24,938 bases of DNA. Origin: CALKZN01 sp050633585 (GTDB taxonomy: Bacteria > Pseudomonadota > Gammaproteobacteria > Arenicellales > Arenicellaceae). Every line of letters begins with the position of its first letter. The stretch's first letter is position 1. The position numbers and the translations under genes are program-made. The DNA lies in assembly GCA_050633585.1 (NCBI GenBank), contig JBOEGT010000019.1, positions 1 through 24,938 on the forward strand, in the 5' to 3' direction. Below are positions 1-7,892 of the stretch, piece by piece. The notes under the pieces are model-generated. The model did no database searches, was not told where the DNA came from, and saw only the letters and a program-made list of their open reading frames with translations.

Positions 1-668
1 CCTTCGCAAAAATTTGCATCATCTTGCTCGAGTTGAATAATGCTAATGCCCCATTTTCCAGAAGCGGCCTTAGCTGAAAAGCTATCGTCACCATCTCTTT
101 CTGCTTGTTGCCGAAGTTCTTCATTAAAGTTGTTGAGTTGTTCCTGGTCAACAGTTTCCTCTTGTCTGCCCATCACTAAAACATGAGTGTATTCTTCCTC
201 AAACTGAAAATTTATTTTTCCTACATCGGGGTCATAGCCTGAATAGGATAAGCCAAATATAAATTGTTGCTGAGTACCCTTATCTAAATCAATAAAATAG
301 GCGACATCATCTCCTCTAAAGGACGCTATTGGGAATAGTTGATTTTCGTTATAGGTAAACAGTTTGAATGTCATTCGAAATTGTTCGATAGAGCCTGGAA
401 ACGACTTGATTTTATCTGATAGAGGAGAGAGGCTGCCTAGCAGTAATATAGTAGCTGCCCTTCCTGCCGATTGTTTAGTAGTCCGCTTTACATAGGCTTT
501 TGAAACATCACCTGTTGTGCGTGCAATAAATAGTCGTTGTTTCTTGGGTGAAAGCTCTGGAAGAGGAGTTAAAGAAAACTCTGGCTCGGGTTCTTCTTCA
601 TTTGTTTGAGCAAAAACGTTAATCGCAACAAGAGATATTAATATACCTATGATTGTTTTAGATATCAC
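1..668 (-). CDS. Secreted protein of unknown function, 3' end outside the window
   Basis: An open frame reads leftward from a GTG at 668-666 to the window edge with no stop, giving about 222 residues, so the C-terminus is missing. The GTG has AGGAG five bases upstream, and the nearest upstream ATG is out of frame, so GTG is the likely start. Residues 1-20 (ISKTIIGILISLVAINVFA after the initiator) form a signal peptide with cleavage before QTNEEE. The mature part opens with an acidic, proline-rich stretch (EEEPEPEF) and then a mixed polar sequence containing a TRFxxS-like basic patch (RTTKQSAGRAA) and one cysteine near the edge. I do not recognise a family. It is probably periplasmic or surface-exposed. 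It follows the LysR gene on the same strand after 167 bases, so it may have its own promoter. Confidence 0.75.
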   Translation of the reverse strand, partial: MISKTIIGILISLVAINVFAQTNEEEPEPEFSLTPLPELSPKKQRLFIARTTGDVSKAYVKRTTKQSAGRAATILLLGSLSPLSDKIKSFPGSIEQFRMTFKLFTYNENQLFPIASFRGDDVAYFIDLDKGTQQQFIFGLSYSGYDPDVGKINFQFEEEYTHVLVMGRQEETVDQEQLNNFNEELRQQAERDGDDSFSAKAASGKWGISIIQLEQDDANFCE

Positions 669-835
669 AAAAACTCCTAAAATCCATATTTTAATAAGTG
701 ATGTAGGCTAATGAGCGTGACTCTTTAAGTCAATAAAAAAGTATTAAGTACGCGCATCAATATTTTATCAAAGAGCAAGGTTCAGGTCGTATGAAATAGT
801 CCCACTTTTTTATGAGAGCTATTCTTTTGGTACTA

Positions 836-1735
836 CTATCCGCTTCTTCTCAATGAGCTCACAATCAACTCATGGAATCGGGAGAGGTGTTTGGGTTTGT
901 CGTTTTGGTAGGCGTGGACCGTGTATATGGGCCATTGAGGGCCTTTTAGGTGTGGGGCTATATGGATGAGTTTTCCTGTTTGAATATAGTGTTTCGCCAG
1001 AATGTCGGGGACCAATATGATGCCTAGGTGATGCAAGGCGATTTCGATGGCGGCGGGGAGAGTATTCGCTTTTGAAAATTGGTTGAGGCGTATTTTGTCG
1101 GTTTTCCCGGTAGATTGATCGGTGATTTTCATCAAGGATTGTTGCCAAGGGTTGGCAATCCAGTGATGTTGGCTTAGCGCCTCGACGGTTGAAGTATCTG
1201 GATGATGTTTTAGATATGCAGGTGTGGCACAAAAAATTTCTGTTAAATTGCCGGCGGGCAAGGCGCGGTAGCTGCTGTCGGGTAATTCTCCGACATGAAT
1301 GGCGACATCCAGTTTATGTTTGACTAAGTCGAGTGTTGCATCGTCGGCGATTAATTCAGGTTGCAGGTTTGGGTATTCGGTGCACAGCTGCTCAATTGCT
1401 GGCAGCACAATCGCTGATTGCAAGCTGTGTGGGAACGTCACGGCAAAACGGCCTTTAGGGTCATTTTTTTCTTCTTCAATGTCACTGAATAGTAAATCGA
1501 CTTGCTCTAATAGAATAGAACAACGCGTGTACAGCTTGCTGCCAACGGCGGTTAAAGAAACGCCTCGTGTGGTGCGATTCAGTAAGCGTATTTCCAGTTC
1601 ACTTTCAAGGAGGGTGATTTGTTGGCTAACCGCTGATTTGGATAGGTTGAGTTGTTCTGCGGCTTTCGTAAAAGACGCGTGTTGAGCAACCGTGGCAAAC
1701 ACAGAGAGTCTGGAAAGTTGTTTGACTTTGTTCAT
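836..1735 (-). CDS. LysR-family transcriptional regulator
   Basis: The 299 residues have the standard LysR layout. An N-terminal winged helix-turn-helix covers roughly residues 8-66, with the recognition region around 22-41 (SFTKAAEQLNLSKSAVSQQI), followed by a type-2 periplasmic-binding-like effector domain from about 90 to the end. The pattern LLNRTTRGVSLTAVG is typical of the CrgA/AaeR-like LysR branch. The gene is divergent from the DUF1330 gene at 1845, with 109 bases between them, so the neighbour is the likely target. The effector cannot be told from the sequence. The start at 1735 has only a weak purine-rich ribosome-binding site, but the N-terminus matches the family. Confidence 0.93.
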   Translation of the reverse strand: MNKVKQLSRLSVFATVAQHASFTKAAEQLNLSKSAVSQQITLLESELEIRLLNRTTRGVSLTAVGSKLYTRCSILLEQVDLLFSDIEEEKNDPKGRFAVTFPHSLQSAIVLPAIEQLCTEYPNLQPELIADDATLDLVKHKLDVAIHVGELPDSSYRALPAGNLTEIFCATPAYLKHHPDTSTVEALSQHHWIANPWQQSLMKITDQSTGKTDKIRLNQFSKANTLPAAIEIALHHLGIILVPDILAKHYIQTGKLIHIAPHLKGPQWPIYTVHAYQNDKPKHLSRFHELIVSSLRRSG

Positions 1736-1781
1736 TTTTTCTTAACAGTGTTTTTGTTTTTGCTTTATTGTTTAGTTTTTT

Positions 1782-1810
1782 GTGAATGCTAGCATGCGGA
1801 TTCTATTCAC
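1782..1810. promoter_or_regulatory. Candidate LysR operator between divergent genes
   Basis: GTGAAT (1782-1787) and ATTCAC (1805-1810) are inverted arms 17 bases apart, with GCTAGC and GCATGC between them. They lie in the shared intergenic region of the LysR gene and the DUF1330 gene. LysR regulators usually bind dyads in this position. The short arms make this tentative. Confidence 0.3.
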
Positions 1811-1844
1811 TAAATTGATTCATTGTAAAAAACAGGAGATAAAA

Positions 1845-2123
1845 ATGCCCGCATTTGTTGTTGTAACACTGACACCTCAAAACCCTGAACTGCTTCAGAA
1901 ATATAGTGCAAACGCTGCGCCTACCATTGCGAAGTTTCAGGGTGAGTTTTTGGTGAAAGGTCCGCTGGAAGTTTTGCATGGTAGTGCTGTGCATTCCACT
2001 CAGGTCATTATTCAATTCCCAAGTAAGGCATTGGCTAAAAATTGGTATGAGTCACCAGAGTATCAACAGCTCATTCCTGAGCGAGACAAAGCGATGAATT
2101 CATCATTTATATTGGTCGCTTGA
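1845..2123 (+). CDS. DUF1330 family protein
   Basis: This 92-residue cytoplasmic protein begins MPAFVVVTLTPQNPELLQKY. It contains the hallmarks of the DUF1330 ferredoxin-fold family: a central GEFLVKGPLEVLHG segment and a VIIQFPSKALAKNWYESPEYQ segment near the C-terminus. Members are small dimeric alpha/beta proteins of unknown biochemical role. I chose the ATG at 1845 because AGGAG sits seven bases upstream. An in-frame start at 1782 would add 21 residues that do not fit the family. It is transcribed divergently from the LysR gene, which probably controls it, and is followed by a hairpin. Confidence 0.9.
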   Translation: MPAFVVVTLTPQNPELLQKYSANAAPTIAKFQGEFLVKGPLEVLHGSAVHSTQVIIQFPSKALAKNWYESPEYQQLIPERDKAMNSSFILVA

Positions 2124-2135
2124 ATATCACTATCT

Positions 2136-2158
2136 AGCAGCATGCAAGGCATGCTGCT
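2136..2158 (+). terminator. Hairpin after the DUF1330 gene
   Basis: A perfect 10-bp stem, AGCAGCATGC with GCATGCTGCT, encloses a three-base loop 12 bases after the DUF1330 stop. A short T run follows only after about 12 more bases, so it is a probable but not textbook terminator. Confidence 0.6.
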
Positions 2159-2184
2159 TACCTACCAAATTTTTAGAAATTTTT

Positions 2185-2212
2185 TTGCTAAAACGGATAA
2201 AAAAACTATAAT
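2185..2212 (+). promoter_or_regulatory. Sigma70-type promoter for the 84-residue gene
   Basis: TTGCTA (2185-2190) and a perfect TATAAT (2207-2212) are separated by 16 bases, in an A/T-rich stretch 53 bases upstream of the GTG at 2266. This is the best consensus promoter seen in the window. Confidence 0.6.
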
Positions 2213-2265
2213 AGCCTCGTTGGGAGTACAAGGACAAAGCACATATATCGAATGGGAGGTTATGC

Positions 2266-2520
2266 GTGTCGTTTTTTAAAATCAAAGATCAATCTGGCGA
2301 TGTTTATTATATTAGTAAAAGCGAGATTGTGAGTGTTGAAGTGAAAGAGAGTGGGCTGATTTTTTCGTTGTCGAATGGCGACATCATTAATCATGTGCAT
2401 GATAGGTATCAAGGCGAGAAATCCATTTTAGATGAAGGTGACGACACCATTCATCTGACGCCCACCGAGGTGTTGGAAAAGGCATTTTTATCCAAAAAAG
2501 AATTTTATAGTCTGCTTTAA
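2266..2520 (+). CDS. Small conserved-looking protein of unknown function
   Basis: This is an 84-residue soluble protein with no signal peptide or membrane segment. The start is GTG: GGGAGGT lies about five bases upstream, and the nearby ATG at 2262 reads into a stop after five codons. The first half looks like a small beta domain (FFKIKDQSGDVYYISKSEIV, then SGLIFSLSNGD). The second half is acidic then helical, ending LEKAFLSKKEFYSLL. I recognise no family. Its stop codon ends exactly where the stop codon of the convergent mtfA gene begins, leaving no room for a terminator between the two genes. The good promoter and ribosome-binding site argue that it is a real gene. Confidence 0.75.
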   Translation: MSFFKIKDQSGDVYYISKSEIVSVEVKESGLIFSLSNGDIINHVHDRYQGEKSILDEGDDTIHLTPTEVLEKAFLSKKEFYSLL

Positions 2521-3366
2521 TTAATCAAGTTTGATTAAGCAGCAACGTTTATATCGTTTGCCGCTCCCGCAGGGGCAAGGACTTTTCTTGCGAGGAAGAA
2601 TGGATGTCTCGATAGCGGCTACGTCGTGTTGATAAAAACTTTCTAGGTGCTGGTAAATATCAGGGTGTGTGTTTTTTAAGTGTTTAGGCTGTTCGAAAAA
2701 ATATTCGGTGGCGACAGCAAAAAATTCCACATGATTGGTCGATGCATAAGGGTTGATATTGCTTTTTTGTTCATGAATTTTTTGAGTTTCTTGTCTCACT
2801 AGGTTTATCCAAGGGGCTGAAAAAGCAAATTCTTTCATACGCTCTGGAAAGCCGTCGGCATCTCCGTCAGCCATGTCGAGTAAATGTGCAAACTCGTGTA
2901 ATGCGACATTGTGTTTATCTTGGTCATTGCTGAAGCCGTAGTGCAATGCGGGTTTACTTAGAATCATTTTTCCATATAGCGCGCCATTGCCGACGACGCC
3001 TAAATTATGTGAGTCATGTTTGCCTAAGTCCGCCTGGTCGTTAAATGCGCCTGAGACTAAATAGACTGTATCTAAATTTACATAATGCCAGCGTGGAAAT
3101 TTCCATACCAAGATAATGGCGGCGGAAGCAATAAGCAGGCAGTCTTCGTCTGTGATTTCGACATCATGGCCAATCACTTGCGTGGTGTGCAGAAACAAGA
3201 GAGCTCTTTTTTCAAACGTCAGTTTTTCTTCGTCAGTCAATGCGCGATAGAAAGAGACCGTGTTGTTGAGAAATTGTCGGGACTGTTTGTCGAGAGGTTC
3301 AGTGGATGGGGTGTCGTCAGGAAGAAAGAAAAAGCGGCGAATTGCGCTGATAAGGGTTTGAATCAT
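2521..3366 (-). CDS. mtfA: MtfA-type zinc metallopeptidase with C-terminal SEC-C motif
   Basis: The 281 residues carry the gluzincin motif HEFAH at 157-161, with a downstream glutamate in NHVEFFAVATEYFF (211-224) that should be the third zinc ligand. Both are diagnostic of the MtfA (YeeI/DgsA anti-repressor) peptidase family. E. coli MtfA binds the glucose repressor Mlc and has aminopeptidase activity. Here the protein ends with a SEC-C zinc-binding motif, CPCGSGKRYKRCC (C264, C266, C275, C276), which the E. coli protein lacks as I recall it. It is the last gene of the proS-yfgD-wrbA cluster, starting 15 bases after the wrbA stop. There is no signal peptide, so it acts in the cytoplasm. Whether it touches Mlc here is unknown. 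Confidence 0.9.
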   Translation of the reverse strand: MIQTLISAIRRFFFLPDDTPSTEPLDKQSRQFLNNTVSFYRALTDEEKLTFEKRALLFLHTTQVIGHDVEITDEDCLLIASAAIILVWKFPRWHYVNLDTVYLVSGAFNDQADLGKHDSHNLGVVGNGALYGKMILSKPALHYGFSNDQDKHNVALHEFAHLLDMADGDADGFPERMKEFAFSAPWINLVRQETQKIHEQKSNINPYASTNHVEFFAVATEYFFEQPKHLKNTHPDIYQHLESFYQHDVAAIETSILPRKKSPCPCGSGKRYKRCCLIKLD

Positions 3367-3381
3367 TTCTTAGCGATGACG

Positions 3382-3975
3382 TTAATCGGATAGTTTTTTA
3401 GCAATGCTGGCGACGCGTTTGCCTAAGGCAATGCTCAGTGTTTTTTCATCGTCGCTAATCGCGTTTTGGTTGTTGTTGCCAGCAACATGAGTGGCGCCAT
3501 AAGGTGTTCCACCAGTGACTGTTTTGCTCAGTGATTTTTCACTGTAGGGAAGCCCAACGATGAGCATCCCGTGATGCAGTAATGGATTCATCATGCTGAG
3601 CAGCGTCGATTCTTGGCCACCGTGCATAGACGAAGATGAGCTAAATACAGCGGCAGGCTTACCTTGTAAGTCACCGCTCATCCAAATAGCGCTCGTGGAA
3701 TCTAGGAAGTGTTTTAATTCAGCGCTCATGTTGCCGAAGCGAGTCGGGCTACCCATGAGTAAGCCATCGCAGTTTTTTAAGTCATCAAGGCTAGCGTAGG
3801 GCGCTCCGGACTCTGGAATGCTGCTTTCATCCGCTTCCGTGTTGCTAGAGACATTAGGTACCGTCCGAATAACGGCTTCAACGCCTTCAACCGATTCGAC
3901 ACCACGTGCTATCAGGCTAGCAAGCTTCTCAACAGAGCCTAGACGCGAATGATAAAGAACAAGAATTTTGATCAT
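3382..3975 (-). CDS. wrbA: WrbA, NAD(P)H:quinone oxidoreductase
   Basis: This is a 197-residue flavodoxin-fold protein, essentially the length of E. coli WrbA (198). The FMN-binding loop is in SRLGSVEKLA (10-19). GSPTRFGNM (75-83) and the WrbA signatures MHGGQE (117-122) and GGTPYGA (155-161) follow. Family members form FMN tetramers that reduce quinones by two electrons and so avoid semiquinone radicals. The gene lies 24 bases after the yfgD-like stop and 15 before mtfA, so it is probably cotranscribed. A wrbA next to an ArsC/YfgD-like gene is a known arrangement in pseudomonads. Confidence 0.95.
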   Translation of the reverse strand: MIKILVLYHSRLGSVEKLASLIARGVESVEGVEAVIRTVPNVSSNTEADESSIPESGAPYASLDDLKNCDGLLMGSPTRFGNMSAELKHFLDSTSAIWMSGDLQGKPAAVFSSSSSMHGGQESTLLSMMNPLLHHGMLIVGLPYSEKSLSKTVTGGTPYGATHVAGNNNQNAISDDEKTLSIALGKRVASIAKKLSD

Positions 3976-3999
3976 GTTGAATGGATGTTTCAGCCTTTG

Positions 4000-4350
4000 T
4001 TATAAAATGCTGAGCACATTCTCGGGTGGGCGACCAACAGCGACTTTTCCATTTTTGATGACGATAGGTCGTTCAATTAAGCGTGGGTTTTCAACCATGG
4101 CATCGATCAAGGCTCTGTTGTCTAATGATTCATCAGCTAAGTTTAAGACTTTATATTCAGCTTCACCTTTGCGCATTAAATCACGTGGTTGAACGCCTAG
4201 TTCATCAATTATGAATGTAAGCTCCTCTTGCGTAGGAGGTGTGTTTAAATATTCGACAATCTCAGGTGTTTCGCCATGCTCTTCTAGTAACGATAAAGTT
4301 TGTCGAGATTTAGAGCAGCGAGGGTTATGAAAAATTTTAGTCTTTGTCAT
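4000..4350 (-). CDS. yfgD: ArsC/YfgD-family reductase (arsenate reductase-like)
   Basis: This is a 116-residue thioredoxin-fold protein of the ArsC family. The catalytic cysteine is C12 in HNPRCSKSR (8-16), and the conserved arginines are R60 and R94 (RPIV, 94-97). The C-terminal GRPPENVLSIL and the SKSR motif match E. coli YfgD more closely than plasmid ArsC, and the length is close to YfgD (119). ArsC enzymes reduce arsenate with glutathione and glutaredoxin. YfgD-type proteins are usually annotated as arsenate reductases without ars genes nearby, and none are seen here. It lies 35 bases after proS and 24 before wrbA, on the same strand. Confidence 0.92.
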   Translation of the reverse strand: MTKTKIFHNPRCSKSRQTLSLLEEHGETPEIVEYLNTPPTQEELTFIIDELGVQPRDLMRKGEAEYKVLNLADESLDNRALIDAMVENPRLIERPIVIKNGKVAVGRPPENVLSIL

Positions 4351-4385
4351 GGGTTGTGGGTTATGGATGTGAGTTGTGTTCAGTG

Positions 4386-6116
4386 TTAAGCGTTGAGCAA
4401 TGTTTTAATTGTTTCCAAAATATCATCCGCATGAAGGTCTTCGGATTCTGCAGCTCGGCGATTTTTATATTCGATGAGTCCTTTTTCAAGACTGCGTTCA
4501 CCAATGACAAGCCGATGAGGAATGCCCATAAGATCGGAATCGGCGAACATGGCGCCTGGCCGTTCTTTGCGATCGTCAAGTAACACGTCAACACCTAGGC
4601 TTGATAGCTGCTCATATAACTCATCGCAAGTTTTCTTCACTCGCTCAGACTTTTGATAGCCGATAGGGATAATCGCGACATCAAAAGGGGCAATGTTTTC
4701 AGGCCAAATAATGCCTCTGTCATCATGGTTTTGTTCGATAGAGGATGCCACGATCCGGCTGACGCCAATGCCATAACAACCCATCGGCATGACAACGGCT
4801 TTGCCGTTTTCGTCAAGGCATGTAGCATTCATTGCTTCGCTATATTTTGTGCCTAATTGGAAAATATGGCCTACTTCGATACCACGCTTAATGGTGATTT
4901 TAGCGTCTTCAGAGCTGTCATTATCAGCACGTGAACACATATCTCCTTCTTGAATTAAGCGAAGGTCAAATACTTCAGGCTCATCGCAATCACGGCCCCA
5001 ATTGACATTGATAAAGTGTTGATCATTTGTATTGGCACCACAGGCAAAGTCGCTAATGTTCGCGGCTGAATGGTCGGCAATGATGGGTAGATCGAGGCCT
5101 ACAACGCCGATTGACCCAGCGGAGCATCCCGCCGCCGAGACGATGTCTTTATCACTTTCAATAAAGGTCAATGGCTCCGCAATGAGAGGGTGCTTTTCTG
5201 CTTTGAGCTCATTGAGTTCGTGATCACCACGAAGAATGAGTGCCACCACATCATGCTCTTCACCTTTGACTAACAGTGTCTTAATCGTTTTTTCAATCGC
5301 GATGCCCGTCGATTTAACAATGTCATCAATGGTGCGTTGATTCGGGGTGTCAATTTTTTGCATCTCTGCACTGGCCGCTGGGCGTTCTCCACCAACAGCT
5401 AATGCTTTGGCGAGTTCAACGTTTGCGGCATAGTCGTATTTTTCGCACACAGCGATCGCATCTTCTCCAGAGTCTGCCAGCACGTGAAACTCGTGAGAAG
5501 AGTTGCCACCAATACTGCCATTATCTGCTTCAACAGGAGCAAAACCTAAGCCCAAGCGCGTGAAGATATTCGTGTAGGTGTCAAACATAACATCATAAGT
5601 GTCTTGGAGTGACTCAGCGCTAATATGAAAAGAATAGGCATCTTTCATGATGAATTCGCGGGCGCGCATGACGCCAAACCGTGGACGTCGTTCATCACGA
5701 AATTTCGTTTGAATTTGGTAGAAATTAGCCGGCAATTGGCGATAGCTGCGAATTTCACTGCTAATGAGGTTTGTGATGACTTCTTCATGAGTCGGGCCAA
5801 AACAAAAGTTGCGGCCGTGTCTGTCTTTCATGCGTAACAGTTCGCCACCATACATGTCCCAACGACCAGATTGTTCCCACAATTCAGCTGGCTGAACGGC
5901 TGGCATTAATACTTCTTGAGCACCTGATTTATCCATTTCTTCGCGGACAATGTTCTCAACTTTTCGCAAGACGCGTAAGCCCAGTGGTAACCAGTTATAC
6001 AAGCCTGCCGCCACTTTACGGATCATGCCAGCTCGTAGCATTAATTGGTGACTGATCACTTGTGCATCAGCCGGAGTTTCTTTGAGAGTTGCAATCAGGA
6101 ATTTTGAAGCGCGCAC
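4386..6116 (-). CDS. proS: Prolyl-tRNA synthetase
   Basis: The 576-residue class II synthetase charges tRNA(Pro). It begins MRASKFLIATLKETPADAQV, close to E. coli ProS (572 residues). GPTHEE (107-112), motif 2 RDERRPRFGVMRAREF (140-155) and motif 3 GCYGIGVSR (446-454) are visible. The region at about 225-385 between motifs 2 and 3 is the INS editing domain that removes mischarged alanine. The anticodon-binding domain spans about 475-576. The start is GTG, with an in-frame stop nine codons upstream and only a weak ribosome-binding site. A short 7-bp hairpin (6148-6168) lies in the leader. It heads the yfgD-wrbA-mtfA cluster and is divergent from fumarase. Confidence 0.98.
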   Translation of the reverse strand: MRASKFLIATLKETPADAQVISHQLMLRAGMIRKVAAGLYNWLPLGLRVLRKVENIVREEMDKSGAQEVLMPAVQPAELWEQSGRWDMYGGELLRMKDRHGRNFCFGPTHEEVITNLISSEIRSYRQLPANFYQIQTKFRDERRPRFGVMRAREFIMKDAYSFHISAESLQDTYDVMFDTYTNIFTRLGLGFAPVEADNGSIGGNSSHEFHVLADSGEDAIAVCEKYDYAANVELAKALAVGGERPAASAEMQKIDTPNQRTIDDIVKSTGIAIEKTIKTLLVKGEEHDVVALILRGDHELNELKAEKHPLIAEPLTFIESDKDIVSAAGCSAGSIGVVGLDLPIIADHSAANISDFACGANTNDQHFINVNWGRDCDEPEVFDLRLIQEGDMCSRADNDSSEDAKITIKRGIEVGHIFQLGTKYSEAMNATCLDENGKAVVMPMGCYGIGVSRIVASSIEQNHDDRGIIWPENIAPFDVAIIPIGYQKSERVKKTCDELYEQLSSLGVDVLLDDRKERPGAMFADSDLMGIPHRLVIGERSLEKGLIEYKNRRAAESEDLHADDILETIKTLLNA

Positions 6117-6291
6117 GATTTTGGTATTTACTAATAAAGGTTAAAGAGAGGTTTTGATACTAAACCTCGAATCATACAATATTCGTAGGAATTTATTCAT
6201 TCATTTCGACATTGATGAAGGTAAAGGCATAACAAGAAACAAGACATTTTGCTAGAATACGCGCCAATACAAACAAACTATCTAGAGATCT

Positions 6292-7818
6292 ATGAGCGTA
6301 ATTAAACAGCAAGACTTGATCGATAGCGTTGCCGATGCGCTTCAGTTCATTTCCTACTATCACCCTAAAGATTTTGTTGATGGCATGCATGATGCCTATC
6401 AGCGTGAAGAGTCACAGGCAGCAAAAGATGCGATTGCGCAAATTTTGATTAATTCTCGCATGTGTGCGGAAGGCCGCCGGCCAATCTGCCAAGACACAGG
6501 CATTGTGACTGTTTTTGCTAAAATTGGCATGGATGTCACATGGGACGCGGAGATGTCAGTGAGTGATATGATTAATGAAGGTGTACGTCGAGCTTATCTA
6601 CACCCTGATAATGTATTACGCGCCTCGATTTTGGATGACCCGTTAGGTGCGCGTAAGAACACAAAAGATAATACACCGGCGGTGATTCACTATGAAATCG
6701 TTGAAGGCGATAAAGTGGAAATTGATGTTGCTGCCAAAGGTGGCGGCTCTGAAAATAAATCCAAAATGGTGATGCTTAACCCGAGTGATTCCTTAGTGGA
6801 TTGGGTACTGAAAACGGTACCGACTATGGGGGCAGGTTGGTGTCCTCCTGGCATGTTAGGTATTGGTGTCGGAGGCACGGCTGAAAAGTCAGCGGTGTTG
6901 GCAAAAGAAGTGTTAATGGAACCTATTGATATTCAAGAGTTGATTAAACGAGGCCCAAATTCTCGCTTGGAAGAGTTGCGTTTAGAAATCTTTGAAAAGG
7001 TGAACCAACTAGGTATAGGCGCGCAAGGTTTGGGTGGTTTGACGACGGTATTGGACGTTAAAATAAAAGACTATCCAACGCATGCGGCTTCAAAACCTGT
7101 GACGATGATCCCAAATTGCGCGGCCACTCGCCATGCACATTTTGTGCTTGATGGTAGTGGCGCGGCATTGCAAACACCTCCAGCGTTAAGTGATTGGCCT
7201 GAAATTACGTGGGAAGTAGGCCCAACAGCGCTAAAAGTGGACTTAAACACCGTCACAAAAGAAGACATGCTGAAATGGCAGCCGGGTCAGACTTTGTTGT
7301 TATCGGGTAACTTGTTAACTGGTCGTGACGCGGCCCATAAGAAAATCCAAACCTTACTAGAAAGTGGTGAAGGTTTGCCAGACGGTGTTGATTTTACGAA
7401 TCGCTTTATCTATTACGTTGGCCCAGTCGATGCGGTGCGTGATGAAGCTGTTGGACCCGCTGGCCCAACAACTGCGACGCGAATGGATAAGTTTACTGAC
7501 ATGATGTTGGCGGAAACGGGTTTGATTGGAATGGTCGGCAAAGCTGAGCGAGGGCCTGTTGCCATTGAGTCTATTAAAAATCATAAGGCAACTTATTTGA
7601 TGGCGGTAGGCGGCGCTGCGTATTTAGTGTCTAAAGCGATTACCGATGCAAAAGTCATCGCGTTTCCAGAGTTGGGAATGGAGGCCATTCAAGAATTTGT
7701 GGTGAAAGATATGCCAGTGACTGTCGCCGTGGATACGCAAGGTGAATCAGTGCATAAAACTGGACCAGCCAAATGGCAGTCTATTATTTCTGACAAAATT
7801 AAGTTAGAAGTGCAATAA
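6292..7818 (+). CDS. fumA: Class I fumarate hydratase (4Fe-4S)
   Basis: The 508-residue fused alpha/beta class I fumarase interconverts fumarate and malate in the citric acid cycle. The three cysteine ligands of the 4Fe-4S cluster are C66 (RPICQDTG), C184 (GAGWCPPG) and C276 (IPNCAATRHAHF). The alpha domain ends near 290 and the beta (swivel) domain runs to the C-terminus, including GPTTATRMD and GAAYLVSKAI. The length and single-chain form match the FumA/FumB-like enzymes of Pseudomonas and relatives. The symbol is by similarity and does not separate FumA from FumB. It is a single-gene unit, divergent from proS and closed by a strong terminator. A decayed copy of its 3' end occurs at 10298-10342. 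Confidence 0.96.
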   Translation: MSVIKQQDLIDSVADALQFISYYHPKDFVDGMHDAYQREESQAAKDAIAQILINSRMCAEGRRPICQDTGIVTVFAKIGMDVTWDAEMSVSDMINEGVRRAYLHPDNVLRASILDDPLGARKNTKDNTPAVIHYEIVEGDKVEIDVAAKGGGSENKSKMVMLNPSDSLVDWVLKTVPTMGAGWCPPGMLGIGVGGTAEKSAVLAKEVLMEPIDIQELIKRGPNSRLEELRLEIFEKVNQLGIGAQGLGGLTTVLDVKIKDYPTHAASKPVTMIPNCAATRHAHFVLDGSGAALQTPPALSDWPEITWEVGPTALKVDLNTVTKEDMLKWQPGQTLLLSGNLLTGRDAAHKKIQTLLESGEGLPDGVDFTNRFIYYVGPVDAVRDEAVGPAGPTTATRMDKFTDMMLAETGLIGMVGKAERGPVAIESIKNHKATYLMAVGGAAYLVSKAITDAKVIAFPELGMEAIQEFVVKDMPVTVAVDTQGESVHKTGPAKWQSIISDKIKLEVQ

Positions 7819-7834
7819 ACAAGTCCTAGTATCT

Positions 7835-7867
7835 AAAAAAGGCATTACGAGCCGTAATGCCTTTTTT
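7835..7867. terminator. Bidirectional intrinsic terminator
   Basis: A perfect 9-bp stem (GGCATTACG, 7841-7849, with CGTAATGCC, 7853-7861) has a three-base loop, six A on the left and six T on the right. It sits between the convergent fumarase and ankyrin genes and can serve both. Confidence 0.92.
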
Positions 7868-7892
7868 GTTCATATGCTTGCCTCGCATTGAT

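Noticed and set aside
4000..4350. Arsenic-resistance operon
   Set aside because: The ArsC-family gene matches the chromosomal YfgD type and there is no arsB, arsR or arsH nearby.
5200..5500. Possible insertion in proS because of the long stretch between motifs 2 and 3
   Set aside because: This is the normal INS editing domain of bacterial-type prolyl-tRNA synthetases.
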